A DNA stretch of 64,000 nt, taken from the NCBI GenBank assembly GCA_033239525.1, contig BSYO01000035.1, forward strand, positions 1,770,965 through 1,834,964. The letters run 5' to 3'. Position numbers and translations under genes: made by a program. This document shows, piece by piece, positions 10,641-23,260 of this stretch. The stretch comes from Nepenthes gracilis (taxonomy: Eukaryota > Streptophyta > Magnoliopsida > Caryophyllales > Nepenthaceae). Numbering within the stretch: position 1 is the stretch's first letter; every line of letters starts with the position of its first letter. The notes beneath the pieces were generated by a model. The model was given only the letters and a program-made list of their open reading frames with translations, was not told the DNA's origin and did not search any database.

Positions 10641-11704
10641 AGGTCTATAACGATTTTAACAAATCAATGCTCCGTAAATAAGAATATTTACATATCCCAA
10701 CTTACATGTATGTACAATATAACACAAAAACGTAAGTAAATTTAAAGAATTATGAAATAGACTAAAGATCCTACCTAAAAATATTGGCCTTAACTTTTTG
10801 AATTAGCAGATTAAGTAAAATAAAGCTCTAAGAATCTCCTCCTTACCTTTCTCTCTCTTCTTCCTCATTTCTTTTACTCTTTTCTTCTTTTCTTTCCCAC
10901 AAAAATAGCCCTAACAATAAGTGTAGGTGCGCATATATATATATATATATGTTGGCACACAAACAATAGATAGATGTGCATCAGGCGCAACTTGAAGTCC
11001 TTAGGCATGCACAAGTGCTGCATCATATGGCACAGATTGAACAAGTAAAAAGATTCTGCAATTGAAGAAAGCAAAGATTTAGACAAATTAAAAATCAAAG
11101 AACTTGTAGGGTCCCTTCAAACTTATGAGCACACATTGTCACAGTCAAAGAAAAACAAATCAATTGGTCTAAAAGCAAGTAGGGACGAGAGAAATTGGGA
11201 TTCTGATGAAGAATTGTATAGCGATGACGAATTTTTCTTATTTGTTAAGAACTTCAAAAAGTTCTTGAAAACTAACAAATCATTATCAAACAAACTGGAT
11301 GTGGACTTAAAATGCTCACCCAAATTTGAGAAGTAAGACCAATGTGAATTCAAGGTTTCAAAATAAAAAACGACTCAAGGAGTTCAATGTCATGAATGTA
11401 AAGGTTTTGGTCACTACCGGGCTGAATGCCCAAACCTTAAACGCCAACAAGGTCAAGCCTTTAAAACTAATGTGACCTTAAGCGATGACGAAGAAAGTGC
11501 ACCTTTTACCTCAAAAGTACATGAGCATCTTAGAGGCGTGCAACTACTGATGAGAATACACAGTATAGGTTAGGCACTGTCAGGTGCCAAACTTGATATC
11601 AATAATTCAATTTTTTTCTTAAATTTTTATTATATAATTATTTTTAAATTGATCTAAGATTATATTAATGATACCGTAATTTATAACTAAAATTGGGCAT
11701 TACA
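10641..11704 (-). mobile_element. X-type LTR in minus orientation
   Basis: On the minus strand it begins TGTAATGCCCAATTTTAG at 11,704. It matches the minus LTR at 35,761-36,594: gaaatagactaaa... with a CT-rich block (10,840-10,900), then a gcatcaggcgcaactt block near 10,980. The CT-rich block is the purine-rich U5-like part of the LTR read in reverse. A copia-like gag fragment (about 11,030-11,560) lies inside. An (AT)n run occurs at about 10,931-10,950. Confidence 0.55.
11030..11560 (+). pseudogene. copia-like gag fragment with CCHC zinc knuckle
   Basis: A lysine- and serine-rich reading frame (LVGSLQTYEHTLSQSKKNKS, then an acidic WDSDEELYSDDEF patch and FVKNFKKFLKTNKS) stops at 11,336. Readable sequence resumes with VQCHECKGFGHYRAECPNL at 11,382-11,438. 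This contains a perfect C-X2-C-X4-H-X4-C zinc knuckle (C at 11,388-11,390 to C at 11,427-11,429). The arrangement is that of plant Ty1/copia Gag proteins, which bind element RNA. No protease, integrase or RT follows. The sequence on both sides is X-type LTR, so it is a captured or inserted fragment. Confidence 0.7.
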
Positions 11705-12980
11705 TAGATAATTATTATTTTGATATCTTTATTATTATTATTTTATTTACTCGTGTCCAGGTTATGAAAAAGCATTTGAAGACGTTATTCATTTTTATCG
11801 AATATTTAGGTATTCTCAAAGATTATATTTTGATATTGAGATATTAAAAGAAAAGCAAGAAAATATTTGAGTATTTGATCTTAAATGTCATTTTCATGTA
11901 AGCAATTGATGAGAACTCTATTGTCACGACCCGATATGAGTAAAAAATAAATTAAATAATAAATAAATTTGAATAGGAATTTTTCTTTTGCCTCAAATGG
12001 ACAAAATCCAAGTAATCCGAATATCAAGTTGGACTTGACAAATCAAATTCAAAACAATACAATATTTATAGTGCATGATAGTAGATACAAAATTTGACTG
12101 GACTAATCTTGTATAGTTTCTATGTTAGGTATGAATTTTAAATTTATAATTTTGATTATAATCAATTGTGCTAAAAAATTATTGAGGTCAAATAAAAATT
12201 TAGATCAAAATTAATATTTTGATCAGGGTCACATCAAGTTAGATGATGCTCAACCGGTGCTTAAGGTGCATACCAACGTGTTTTGATCAGAAAAAATGCG
12301 CTTAAAGAATGCTTTTGGGATACTTGTGCATACTTTTAGCAAATTGCTAATATTTGATACATGATTGAGAGATATACATGCGTAGTTTTGGAAAATTGGT
12401 AACGCCTAAGGGTGATATGCATTTGGTAGGTGCACGTGCACCAATATTCTCTATAGATTCTATATGGCTGATTTTTAATCATTTTTGTTAGATTTTGGAG
12501 AGAAGAGAGAGAATGAGAAAAGAAGAAGAGAGACAACAAGAGAGGGAGAGTTAGAGGAGGAGATTTTAAGTGAATCTAAGTAAGATTTTAGTGATTCTAA
12601 GTATAAAATAAGTGCTTCCCAATACCCTCTTTCTTTTATTACTATTCTTTTATGATTTCTATGAGTATTAATTATTTTAAATGCTTATATATTTGATATT
12701 TTTATAGTTAAAGAGTTTATATTTTATATGTATTTGATCCTACTCCCATTCTATGAAAGTTTTATGAAATTCATTCCCATATTTTATATACATTATGTTT
12801 CCAACCTGATTTTGTATAACAATGCCTATGTGTGCCTTTAAATTTTGCTTATATACTATTGTATGTTCTCAATTTTATATAAATATTCTTCTATGCCTTT
12901 TGCTTTGAAATAAAATGAAGATATTATATTAATTATGCTAATTTTTTTTGTAAATCTTGTAGAATTATACTTACATGTTA
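11705..12980 (+). mobile_element. X-type LTR, first part (probable 3' LTR of chromovirus)
   Basis: From about 12,060 the sequence parallels 33,740-34,260: a ggtcacatcaagtt block at 12,228, a dense purine tract with gagaagagagagaatgag at 12,500-12,560, and gattttagtgattctaag. A fragment beginning tgtcacgacccgatatgag at about 11,934 resembles the end of a minus-oriented Y-type LTR. The LTR is interrupted at 12,981 by a solo LTR and resumes at 15,459. No gene in this stretch. Confidence 0.5.
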
Positions 12981-15458
12981 TGTAATGTCTCAGTTTTCAA
13001 AATATGATAAATATGAGTAATTAAGTAAAAAATAAGTAAATCAAGGTTAAAGGACAATGGAAGAAATTGGATTTAAAAGCCCAGGGGCCCGGAATTGGAA
13101 GATCGGGGAACCACCGTTATAAACCGTGAAAATTTAATCCGTAAATAAGATTCAAACTTTAAATCATGATAATTATAACTTATTAAGTTAAAAAAATCAA
13201 AATTAGGGTCCAAGGATATGAAATATTGGGTTAAAATGGTCAAAACCGGTCCCGAACGGTGAAAATGCGAAATTTTACATTGCAGTGGCGGTGGGCGGCT
13301 ACGCCCAACGAGCGCTCGATCTCAAGCACGAGAGCCGATTCCAGCGTATGGGTGCCTGATATGCGCTCACTATGCGCTCGAGTGCCAGCCCGCTGAATAA
13401 AAGCGCTGCGCGCATTTTCTCTGGTATTTCTTTGGTTTTCAAGAGAAATAAGAGAGAGAGATGGAAGAGGAAGAGAGAGAAAGTGGAGAATGAAGCTCCC
13501 GAATCTGAATCCATGAGAGTTAGTTAAAAAGGTGATAGACCAGTCGAGACAAGTGCACTCATACCCTCCTCTTTCGTTTTCTTACACTTTCGTGTGTTAC
13601 CCATAGTTTAAGCATGTATATATATGAATTTCATTATCCGATTCATTATTTTGCTTTGTTTTTGCTTGGCCCGAAACCTTAACCCATATGTGTGTCTTTG
13701 TTTTACCCACGCCCAGATGATTTTGGTCTCCGATTTTTAGGCTTTTACATAAATTGATATTAGAATGTCATTGCCTATATTCTAGACAAGTTAATTTATC
13801 GATTGGATATCCGATTTGGTGGATTTATGTGGATTTTCATTCGCGAAACCCTAGGCTTACACTCGGACATATCACCTACGAAGTTTGGGACTTTTGCATA
13901 ATTTGGGATTAGAATATGATTACCTACAATTTGGACATGTTAATTTATTGATTGGATATCCGAATTTGTGATTTTATGTGAAAATTTGTTTGAGGAGACC
14001 CTAATCCACACTCGGACCCCATTTGAGCTTCAATTTGGAGTTTGATACATAAAATGACTTAGGATTATGAATTCCGTGCTTTGAATTTGATGTTGTACCC
14101 ATTGGATGTCGAAATTCTATGAATGATCTAATATGCATAACCGGACACTGTTCACGCGTACTGTTCACGCACGGTACTGTTTACCCGAGGCCATTGAACA
14201 ATATTTTGTAAAAGTTCGTATTGTTTAATTATTAATTAAGTAGTATGTATTTGTATGTGTCTAATTGCATATTTTGAAATATTGTCGAACGTGAATATTG
14301 GCATTTGACCGCATGTACATTAAAGAAATTGAATTGTATATGTGCCAAAAATTATGTATGATTTGTTTATGAAGAAATTCGTGATCGAAAGCTTTAAAAT
14401 GATGCTTGGTTCAAATGGTAAGAATTTCTGAGCTTCAAGTTATGTTATGCATATGATGGAAGTTATATAAATGCTTATATTTTAAGAATATAAAATTGTA
14501 TGACTTATGAACAAGGATAAGAAAATGGGATATTCTGCACTTAACTATGGGTTTTGGCCACGGACTTGAACACGGGCCTTAGCTATGGGCTTTGGCCACG
14601 GGTTTCGACCACGGGCCTTAGCTATGGGTTTCTGCTTTGGCTCGTTCTCATGGAGTAAAAATTATAAAAATTTTGGGTTTAAGAGTAAAATTTTCTAAAA
14701 AAATAAGAAGTTAAGAACAAATTTTTTCGTATGATTTGACAAGATAAGGAATCTAAAAGGAAACAAAGAGATTGAATGGCATTATGAAGGTTTTACTTCT
14801 ATGCATATCTTGGGATTTATTAATTGTCATTTCTTCCTACATATGTTTATATATATCGTTATGTCTTGAATATGAAGTTGAATGTTTCTCAATATTTTTA
14901 TATGCCTTGATGAGTTTTAACTCACCCTTACTGTTTTCCTTCCTCCAGATTAGTATGAGTTGCACTGGTTGGGGTAGGATAGAAGATTTAAGTCGGCTAG
15001 GCTCGAAGACAATGAAGATAACCTTTTAGACTTAGTCATGTAGCCTTGGAATTTCTGATAAAACACTTTGTATTTCTGATAAATTTTGTTCATGGATGTT
15101 TGCATATAATGATGTTGATGATAAGGAAATGTCAATAATATAGTTTTTACTATATTAATGAATATATATGTTTCCGCAGGTACTTATGGTTAGTTTGGAT
15201 ACCTGGTGGTATCTATTTTGAGCCAACGTCGTATCGAAATTATGACGTTGGTGCTATATGAAACTTTGTAGCGTTTGGATCCTGTGTGTTGTTGATGGAT
15301 ATGTTGTGGCAGATTTTGTAAATTCTTTTGGGTCCCTTGTTTGGATTTTGTAGATTGTATAGGTTGTACAGGATATTTTCAGGTTTTGTATTTGGTCGAC
15401 GCCCGTATTACAATCAAAACTCTATTGGATTTTCGATAGAAAAATACAGGACGTCACA
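12981..15458 (+). mobile_element. solo LTR, family Z, 2,478 bp
   Basis: Begins TGTAATGTCTCAG at 12,981 and ends GGACGTCACA at 15,458. Five-base flanks TGTTA (12,976-12,980) and TGTTG (15,459-15,463) are a target duplication with one mismatch. No internal gag-pol lies between, hence a solo LTR left by LTR-LTR recombination. Inside are a tandem tactgttcacgc motif (about 14,145-14,185) and a 40-bp tandem unit with gggccttagctatgggctttgg (about 14,540-14,640). The insertion splits an X LTR. The uninterrupted counterpart lies near 34,657 (catatgttgtaaa). A second, partial copy is at 59,831-61,690. Confidence 0.75.
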
Positions 15459-15948
15459 TGTTGTGAACCTTTTATAATATAATTCTGCATATTTCAAAAT
15501 TTTATCTAACTATTTCAGCACATTTATAAAATGTTCATAAATATTCTTACATATCTATGGGTTTCTACATGTCATCAATTTGAAGAAATGAAGAAGAAAA
15601 CTCTACATAAGTTTAAAATTAATGATATTTTTTTGATATGAGAAAATATAAAGAATATGTTAAAAATTGGGTAGAGTTTTTCATTTATTTATGCGCTGAC
15701 CATTGTAAAAAATTAATAGTGATATATTATAACATGTTTTGTTATATCATCATGTTAATTAATGTTCAAATGTATTATTTGCAGGTTAAAAGTGACACTT
15801 AACCTTATTTACAGAGTTAATGTATGACAACCTACATAATAGTTTTGAATATAATATATAGCATTTGGTTATGTAAAAATATACATAACTCAAATTTTGA
15901 TTATTAATACCTTTGTTGGTGACACCCTCTAATTCTTAATTCACAACA
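15459..15948 (+). mobile_element. X-type LTR, middle part
   Basis: Resumes X-type sequence after the Z insertion: tgttgtgaaccttt matches 34,660, gaagaaaactctac near 15,590 matches 34,770, and taactcaaattttgattatta near 15,885 matches 35,060. It is interrupted again at 15,949 by LTR Y. No gene. Confidence 0.55.
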
Positions 15949-17538
15949 TGTAATACCCAAATCCCCATTTAAATTATTTTGGATGTGTTTTATATTTTAG
16001 GTTTATTAGATATGCCGGATTAGTGGTATTTTGTAAAATTTTAAAGGATTTTGATTCGGTATTTGGCGCCGAAGCCTGGCCGACCGTGCACCCAAGGTGC
16101 AAAAATCAGAGGGTATGTGCCCAATGAACACTCGAGACTCGCTTAAGCGCATATTCCAGAGGGTGTGCACCCAAAAAGCGCTTGAGTGGTGCTCGAGCGT
16201 GAGGTTGAGTATAAAGTGCACGTGGGTTAGGGTTTTTCCATTTTCATGCAATCGGGGTAGAAGGAGAGAGGAAGAGGAGGAAAGGAAGAGAGAGAAAGTG
16301 GCGATTGAGCATCTTGAAGTATACTTTCATTAGATTTGTTGAGTATAAGGTTGATACAAATATTTGTAAATCAAATCCTTGTTCTAGTTTAGTGTCCGAT
16401 AATATTTACATGTATTTTAGAGATTTTGTTTACATGCATTCGATTTTCTTGCATCCTCTCTTGTTTATTATTTACATACGTGTATATTTTATCAATTATT
16501 CGGTAAATTTTTATTAGTATTTATAATTTTGGAGGGTTTTATAATTTAAGAAAACCTGGAACAATATATATGTATATTGTATATTAGTATGTTATGGAAT
16601 TATAAACCAAGCCTTACATTAATCCACATGCATGCTGTCGAGGGTAGGGTCACTACTAGACTGTGGTGGTCGAGACCCAAGGGGTCGATATATGTGATCC
16701 GAGATATGTGGCATTTGCTACCACTCCCAACAGGGAGGCTTAGTCTATAGGGACATATGTGATATGTTATCTCACTTCCACTGATAGGAATGTTGAGACG
16801 TGTTATAACGGATCTATCCCATTATGTATTTTAATGATAACCATCATAAAAAAATTAATAAAAATTTAATATATTCGGACGTTCTAATATATAACTAAAC
16901 ATAAGGTTGTACCCATTACCGCAAGTGACAAAACATAGTGAACAAATTTGTAGTCTATGAGAGACAATGTACATAGCTGGCCTTGAGCTGTTGGCCTAAA
17001 AAGCAGTTGGGTTTTGAATTGCCAGCTTAAAATACATTCGATATAACTAAGGTTACACAGACAGACGTAGACATGTCTCAAGTTGCTCTAATAATCTTTG
17101 GTTCTTTAATTTCATGTACATGATCTATATTTTGCATAGATTTACATTAGACAGTGATTGAGATGTGTCATTTGGCCTGCAAATTGGGTAATAGAAATGT
17201 CTCATACGTATGGATATATGTTAATCTTGAAACACATTTTGATTATATGTTTTGTTTTCGGTTTCCTTTATTTTCTACATATGAGATTATGAAATTTAGA
17301 TTCGGATGATGGTATGTGTCTCATGCGGGTCTAGTGACAGTTATGGTTTATGGATTGTGACATCAAATCACGATATGTTATGATACGATATAATATCGTC
17401 TATGAGATTTGATTGGATAGTGGTTTATTATGAATGTCTAGGATGGATGATTTGATATAGATGATAATTTAGTAAGAGACTATTCCTCGATTTTCAGAGA
17501 TTTCATAGACCTTGTATTTTGTTTTACATTATCGTGAT

Positions 17539-19762
17539 TGTCACGACCCGGTAACACAATATATACAGGTCAAAAATAAAATCAATAATAATATTTTTAT
17601 TAACCATAAAAATATAACCCGGGTGTGATAGTTATACATATATAAGACCCGATATAATAAAATTCATACAACATTTCATTGAATATAAATTCGGACAAAT
17701 ATAATACATAACCTACTATCCACAATCATAAGGGAAGGTATTGAATATAATAACAACTCATTGATATAATGCAATAACTCCAATAATTCCATATAAGGAT
17801 CAGAGTCATCATCCGGCCAAAAACACAATCATAAGACATCCTCGAGATCATAAACATACCAACATAAATATCTCCACCCATCGATAGAGATATACCATAT
17901 CAGATTAGATATGAACTCCTACAAGCGTATTCATGCCATTAGTTTGAAGGGATAAAATATGAAAACATGAGCTTAGAACTCAACCAATATTATCATCGTA
18001 TAAAATAATACACAAATAAGAGGGAGGGATATCACATAACAATTACGTAAAAGAAAACACAATATCCGTGAAATCCCTGAAAATTGAGAAGATGTCTCGT
18101 ACTAAATTATCATTTGTGTCAAACAGTCCCTCTGGGATATATTCATAATAAATAACGATCCGATAAAATCTCATAGATGATATCATATCATATGATCCGA
18201 TGTCATATAGGCTGCAACCGTCACCATATACGTGTAGGACACATACTATCGTCAGAATCTAAATCTCATAATGTAGAAATTGAGAAGACATTTGGAACTA
18301 AAACATAAACCAAAAGCGTTTCGAGTTTATCACATTTTATATGTATGAGACATTCCTATCGCCTAATATGGGCCGATTAGTGTATCTCAAAATCATCCAC
18401 CAAAAATACACATGTAGTATTACAAAGCATGCATGAGGGTGAAGAACCAAAGATAAATAATATTCAACTTGAGGAAGGGTTACCCTTATCCGGTAATCAC
18501 GGCTATATCGGCTACAATTTAGGCCAGTCGCTCAAGGCCATCCATATACTCTGTCTCCCATAGATTATGAACTAACTCACTATATTTTACCACCTCCGAT
18601 TTTGGGTGCAACCTCAAATTTTAGTTATATATTAGGACGTCCGAATATATTAGTTTAGTCAATTCCTTACGATGGTTCTCAATTAAATATACAGTAAGGC
18701 ATGTTAGCTACTAAATGTCTCAACCTTCCTTCCAACGAAAGTAGCCTATCATATACGTTCTGTTGGGACTAAACATTCCCATCGGGAGCAGTACCAAATT
18801 TCTTGTACCTTGGATCACATAAATAACCCCTCGGGTCTCGAACCACCATGGTCCCGTAGTGACCCCACCCCCGGTAGCATACATGATTAATGGAAGGCCT
18901 GGTTCATGGTTTCACAACATACGGATACACAAATATACATATATATCATCCGAGTGTTCGAAAGCCCTTCAAATCATAAATATCCATGTAAAGCCACCGC
19001 ACGACTAGTAAAACATACATACATGTACATAATTAATAAATTGTGGGTATATAAAAATACAAGCGTGTTAGTAAAATATTCAACAGTAGTCAAAATATAT
19101 CAAAAATTAAATCAGACCAAGAATATGGCTAGAGAATACTTCCCTCGACTTTATACTCCGCAGATTTGAAGAAAAGATGTCTCGAAGCACCCGATTGGGC
19201 CTTTCTCTCTCCTGCTTCGCATGTTGCCCTTCCTCTCTCCTCTACGCACGGCCACCCTGCGGCTTTCCTCTTAATGCCGGTCCTCCACGCCGCTCCTCCA
19301 CCACCGCTCCCACCCATCATCTTGCCTCACCGGCAACCGCCCTATCCTATGTGGCCATCGTCGGCTTTTCCGGTGTCGCCCTCTCTCTCTGTGGCAACCT
19401 TCTCTCTCCCTCGCGTGACTTCTCCCCGCACGGCTCACACCATGCCGCATCACCTCAGCCGGTGACCCCTTGCCACAACGTCATCCGGGACCACCATCGC
19501 CGCCACTTCCTTCCCCGGCGAGCCTCCCTCTCTTTCCTTGATGCATCCCTTCTCCACCGTTGCTCGTGCTGCCACGTTGCCGCCTCAACTGGCTGCGGCC
19601 TCACCTGCGACCATCGTCGCCGTCACCTTCCTCCACCGTGCCGATCTCCTCTCTCTCCTTCCTCCTCTTTTCTTCTTCGCCGACAAAACCCTCCTTCCCC
19701 TCTCTTTCCTCCTATCTTCTTCTCTCTCCCCAATTACCTTTTTCCCTTTCTTTTCTCTTTTC

Positions 19763-19817
<55 letters not shown>

Positions 19818-20009
19818 TTATTTTACTTTTCTTTTATTCTTAAATCCAATCGGTACTGGCGATAATACGGGCGTACCTCGGATGTCACTCCGCACTTTGA
19901 TCATTCATCAAAAATTTTATAACATTTTAATTTATTTTTCACCGCATCCAAAATACCCAAAATCACAATTAATATTAAAATAATCCAAATGGAGATTCGA
20001 GATATTACA
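17539..20009 (-). mobile_element. solo LTR Y, minus orientation, 2,471 bp, TSD GTGAT
   Basis: On the plus strand it starts TGTCACGACCCGG (17,539) and ends GATATTACA (20,009). Read on the minus strand it begins TGTAATATCTCG, like the Y LTRs at 54,219 and 56,030. Perfect five-base duplications GTGAT flank it (17,534-17,538 and 20,010-20,014). It is inserted into the related plus-strand LTR described at 15,949-20,528. The GC-rich part 19,170-19,700 encodes only low-complexity frames. A (TTA)n array sits at 19,766-19,817. Confidence 0.85.
19766..19817 (+). repeat. (TTA)n microsatellite in LTR Y
   Basis: About 17 uninterrupted tta units. The same place in the plus-strand Y copies (54,420-54,465 and 56,220-56,280) holds a shorter, interrupted aat-type array, so the microsatellite is an intrinsic part of the LTR. 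Poly-Tyr, poly-Leu and poly-Ile ORFs here are translations of the repeat. Confidence 0.9.
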
Positions 20010-20528
20010 GTGATGTGTCATCACTTTTCTTTAATTTATATGCACTATTTTATTTATAATTGTGATACTTTCTGGCCCTTAGATTTATATTTTCATATTT
20101 TATTTCTTCAAACTAGTAATTTGGATACGATTATAGGAGTTCATGCTCGATCTAACACGGCATGATTTTCCTTGGTAAGTATGGATGTTTATGCATGTTA
20201 GGCTTTTGATCTTAGGGGGTGTATTTGGTTTTGTGGTTGGCGGTTGTGGGTCGTGGATTCTATATTTGATAAATATGGGATATTTATGTTATATAGATGA
20301 GTTATTATTTTGTTAGGTATCCCCATTTTGACTTATGGATAGCAGGTTATGTTTTATGTTGTCCAAATTTATATCCGATGAGTTCTTATGTGAGTTGTTT
20401 TAAGTTGGATCTTGTATATGTATGGAATATCACGCTCGGAATGGGTTTTATTATTTGATATATTTATTAGATTTTTATATTGTAGATTTTAATTATTGAC
20501 CTGCATATTTTGTATCGAGGATATAACA

Positions 20529-21293
20529 AACATTTGCATGATTTCATCATAATTTAATGTTGCATAGTATACGTAGAAGAATTTTGATTATCAATGTAAA
20601 GTTATGCCCAAAATGTTATTGAATTTATATGACGTTGTGTCTGGTTATAGATCATATTTCTTCCAGCATGTTTTGATATAATTATATGTTCGATTATAAT
20701 AAATAACATACATTGCTGAGTAATTGGCATACTCTTATTTTGATTTTGACTAACATTTCATATTAGAGAGTTTGGGGCATACTCATAGGTAGAGAAAGTG
20801 ATGAAAGGCTATCTGAGAAAATGGAAATAAAGGCTAGAAAAATTCAAATGTTGTTTCAAAATAGTAGATTTAGAACATTTATTTCACTTCTGTTCAAGGG
20901 TTTTGTATTAAATAGCTTTTATAGTGTTTTGATTGTCATGTAATCAAAATTTGGGTTATCCAGCGGCATATATAATATATATATATTTTTTGCTTATTCT
21001 GATTTCAGTATGGACACATCTCCTTACGTATATTTTAAAATCATTGTAAAATTGGTGTTTAGAGTCACTTTTAAATGTGACAATTTGGTCCTATAGTTGG
21101 ATTTAGTATATTTTACTTGGTTGGTTATCACTACTGGACATTTGAGGCATGTTTGCATTCAATCCTTGTTTGGGGTATTATTTTAGTTGATACAATAAGA
21201 TGTTATAGAAATTTTGTTAAAAAATGAAAGGCTAAAAATTGATCCAAATTAATTAAGGAAAATTATTAATAAGTTTGGGATCAGGACGCAACA
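20529..21293 (+). mobile_element. X-type LTR, terminal part
   Basis: Continues the X LTR broken by insertions Z and Y. It contains the ataattatatgttcgattataat and tactcttattttgattttgac AT-rich blocks, and closes with ggatcaggacgcaaca at 21,293, comparable to ggaacatgaca at about 35,760. Together with 12,060-12,980 and 15,459-15,948 this rebuilds one LTR of about 2.1 kb. No gene. Confidence 0.45.
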
Positions 21294-22316
21294 CTCTAAA
21301 TAATCACAATAATGACATGCTTATAACAAATCTCTTCGTAAGAAAAAAACATCTAACAAATATGCAACCATAGCATTATAAAATCTACAAGAATATCTAT
21401 CTGATAAAAGTATCCACAAAATAACATAGACCTTAAACAAGTAAAATTCCATCATAAGTCTCAATACAAATTTAAATACATATCTAAACAACAATTAATA
21501 AATAAAGTCTTTAAAATTTCTTTGTTCACAATCTTGCAAATAATCCAAGTGTCATCTAATCAGAAATGTTAGAAAAATAAAACAAATCATGAGTTTAAAA
21601 TTCAACAATATTGTATAATATACAACTTATGTACATAAATCAAATAAGAAGATTAAAAATTGTAAATATCATATTAAAAATCTAAGGCGTCTAAAATTTC
21701 AAATTTGTCGTCCAAATTATGATTTTATACACTAAATTCATAATATATATACGAATACCAAATAATCTAAACTGTACAAAATTTCCTAAAAGTCTAAATT
21801 TTATAATTTCAAAGACTCAAATATCCAATGTTAGATGACCCTAAATATTGTGTAAAATGAATAAATCTGGAAAAGCTAATTTTTTTAAAAATATCAAGTA
21901 TGATACAAATACAAATCTTAAAAATCTAAAATATCCCAAAATTAAGAACTAGGGATCAGAAGGTTAATTTTAATAAAATGTTACACATATTCTTTATTAC
22001 TTTAGGCTAAAATATTACTATTTAAACTTATAGATAGGTTGTCTATAAATTACTCTCTATAGATGGGATCAAATACCACTCTTTTACACTATTGATAATA
22101 GGTATTCTCCTTAAGTGTGCCTAATATATTAGGGCATTCAAATATATTATTTTCATTCAATTATTTACAATAGTTTTTAAAAAAATAAAGTGGTAACTAT
22201 AATAAATATCACAAATTTTTCCACTATTTTGAAAAAATATGAATGTTTAAAACTTTTCTACTCAAAGAAAAGTGCAAATATTTAAAATTTTACACTCTAA
22301 TGGGAAGGTGTAAATC
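21294..22316. other. AT-rich LTR-derived sequence, no gene
   Basis: Contains aaaacaaatcatgagtttaaaattcaac (about 21,580-21,605) and several near-repeats of ctaaaatttcaaat and aaaatctaaaat, as in minus-oriented chromovirus LTRs elsewhere (59,230-59,800). No open frame with family features. It forms the left flank of element A. Confidence 0.35.
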
Positions 22317-22321
22317 ATATT

Positions 22322-23260
22322 TGATGGGAACAGCTGAAGTAGGCAGGCTTAAAGAAGCGAGTAGCCCAAAAAGTACCATAGCCCACTAGTCCAAAGGACA
22401 ATCAAGGCCCCAATTGACCGGAGAAAGTCCTCAGGCAGTCAAATGCGGCACGAACTAGACACGACCCAAACCAAAAGAAGCCCACGAGCCATTTCCTGCA
22501 CGCAATGGTCATCTGTCCTAATTAGCCGCAATGCTGATGATCTCCCAGATGGCAACCTCCTTTATAATGTAAGCCCCCAAATCAACGCACATTCCGGAAG
22601 GGAAGCTCTCAAATCGGCACATGACCCACAAAGGAAGATTCTACATTCACGTCGTACAACATCCCTACGGAGGAAGAAATCTTTCCCCCTGACCATTGCA
22701 ACCTTGAATGACGCTTGCATTCTCTTGTTGGAAGGAAAGGATCCCCTTAGACTGCTAATAGCCTGCCGTGCTACCTAAGGAAGGTGGCGAGGTTCGACGG
22801 CTATAAAAAGTCCTAAGGATATACTCCAAAGACAGGCTCTCTCTCTAATATTCAAACTAGTACAAGCAATCCATCTTTCAAAATAACCAGTTGCTATTCA
22901 CTTCCCACTGCTCATTCCTAGTGAATTCAGTGTTTTGAAAAACCGCTCTCCACGAGTACACTACAACCTAAAGCCACTCCACTTCAAGGGAACCTCCGAA
23001 CTAGACTCACAAATCTCCTTCTCAACTTCAACTCTTGCTTATTCTGTTTTTACCTTCATCGTTTTAGAAGGCAGATTACTGATTTAAGCGTTAGAAGATA
23101 AATCAAGAAACGAGTCCCGTCATTTTTATCTAACTTCTCATCTTCTGTTGTGGTGTGTAGGATTTAAGCCATGCCAGACTAAGGTCAGACTCGACTTCAG
23201 CATGAGCCCAAGGAGTAGTTGAACCTAAATTTGTCTAAGATTCGGATCCAGGACGCATCA
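22322..23260 (+). mobile_element. 5' LTR of element A (939 bp)
   Basis: Starts TGATGGGAACAG, ends GGACGCATCA. A TATA box (TATAAAAA) lies at 22,802-22,809, followed about 45 bp later by a CT-rich stretch (gctctctctc), a likely transcription start area. The 3' part shares the gtggtgtgtaggat and gattcggatccaggacgcatca-like end with other Tat LTRs here. Matches the 3' LTR along its length, apart from the first 130 bp, where they differ strongly. Confidence 0.85.

Larger units (their letters stand above)
15949..20528 (+). mobile_element. LTR Y-like, plus strand, split by an inverted LTR Y
   Basis: The two parts are 15,949-17,538 (start TGTAATACCC) and 20,015-20,528 (end gaggatataaca). Landmarks shared with the complete Y LTR at 56,030-58,451 are a catgcatgctgtcgagggtaggg block (16,628 here, 57,058 there), a gatatatgtgatccgagatatg block, the attttcatattttat...caaactagt block (20,090 and 58,024), and the TA-rich end. 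The segment 16,060-16,260 differs from other Y copies, so this is an older or divergent member. No convincing target duplication is seen (flanks CAACA and AACAT). Confidence 0.6.

Noticed and set aside
19177..19983. 268-codon plus-strand ORF with poly-Leu
   Set aside because: Low-complexity translation of the GC-rich part and (TTA)n tract of LTR Y. Two further frames overlap it in the same bases.
17539..20009. Complete element between the two Y LTR halves
   Set aside because: The segment is itself an inverted LTR with its own GTGAT duplications. No primer-binding site, gag or pol is present.
4762..22321. tRNA, rRNA or snRNA genes
   Set aside because: No cloverleaf with A and B boxes or rRNA-like sequence was found by eye here or elsewhere in the window. 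A tRNAscan or Infernal run would be decisive.
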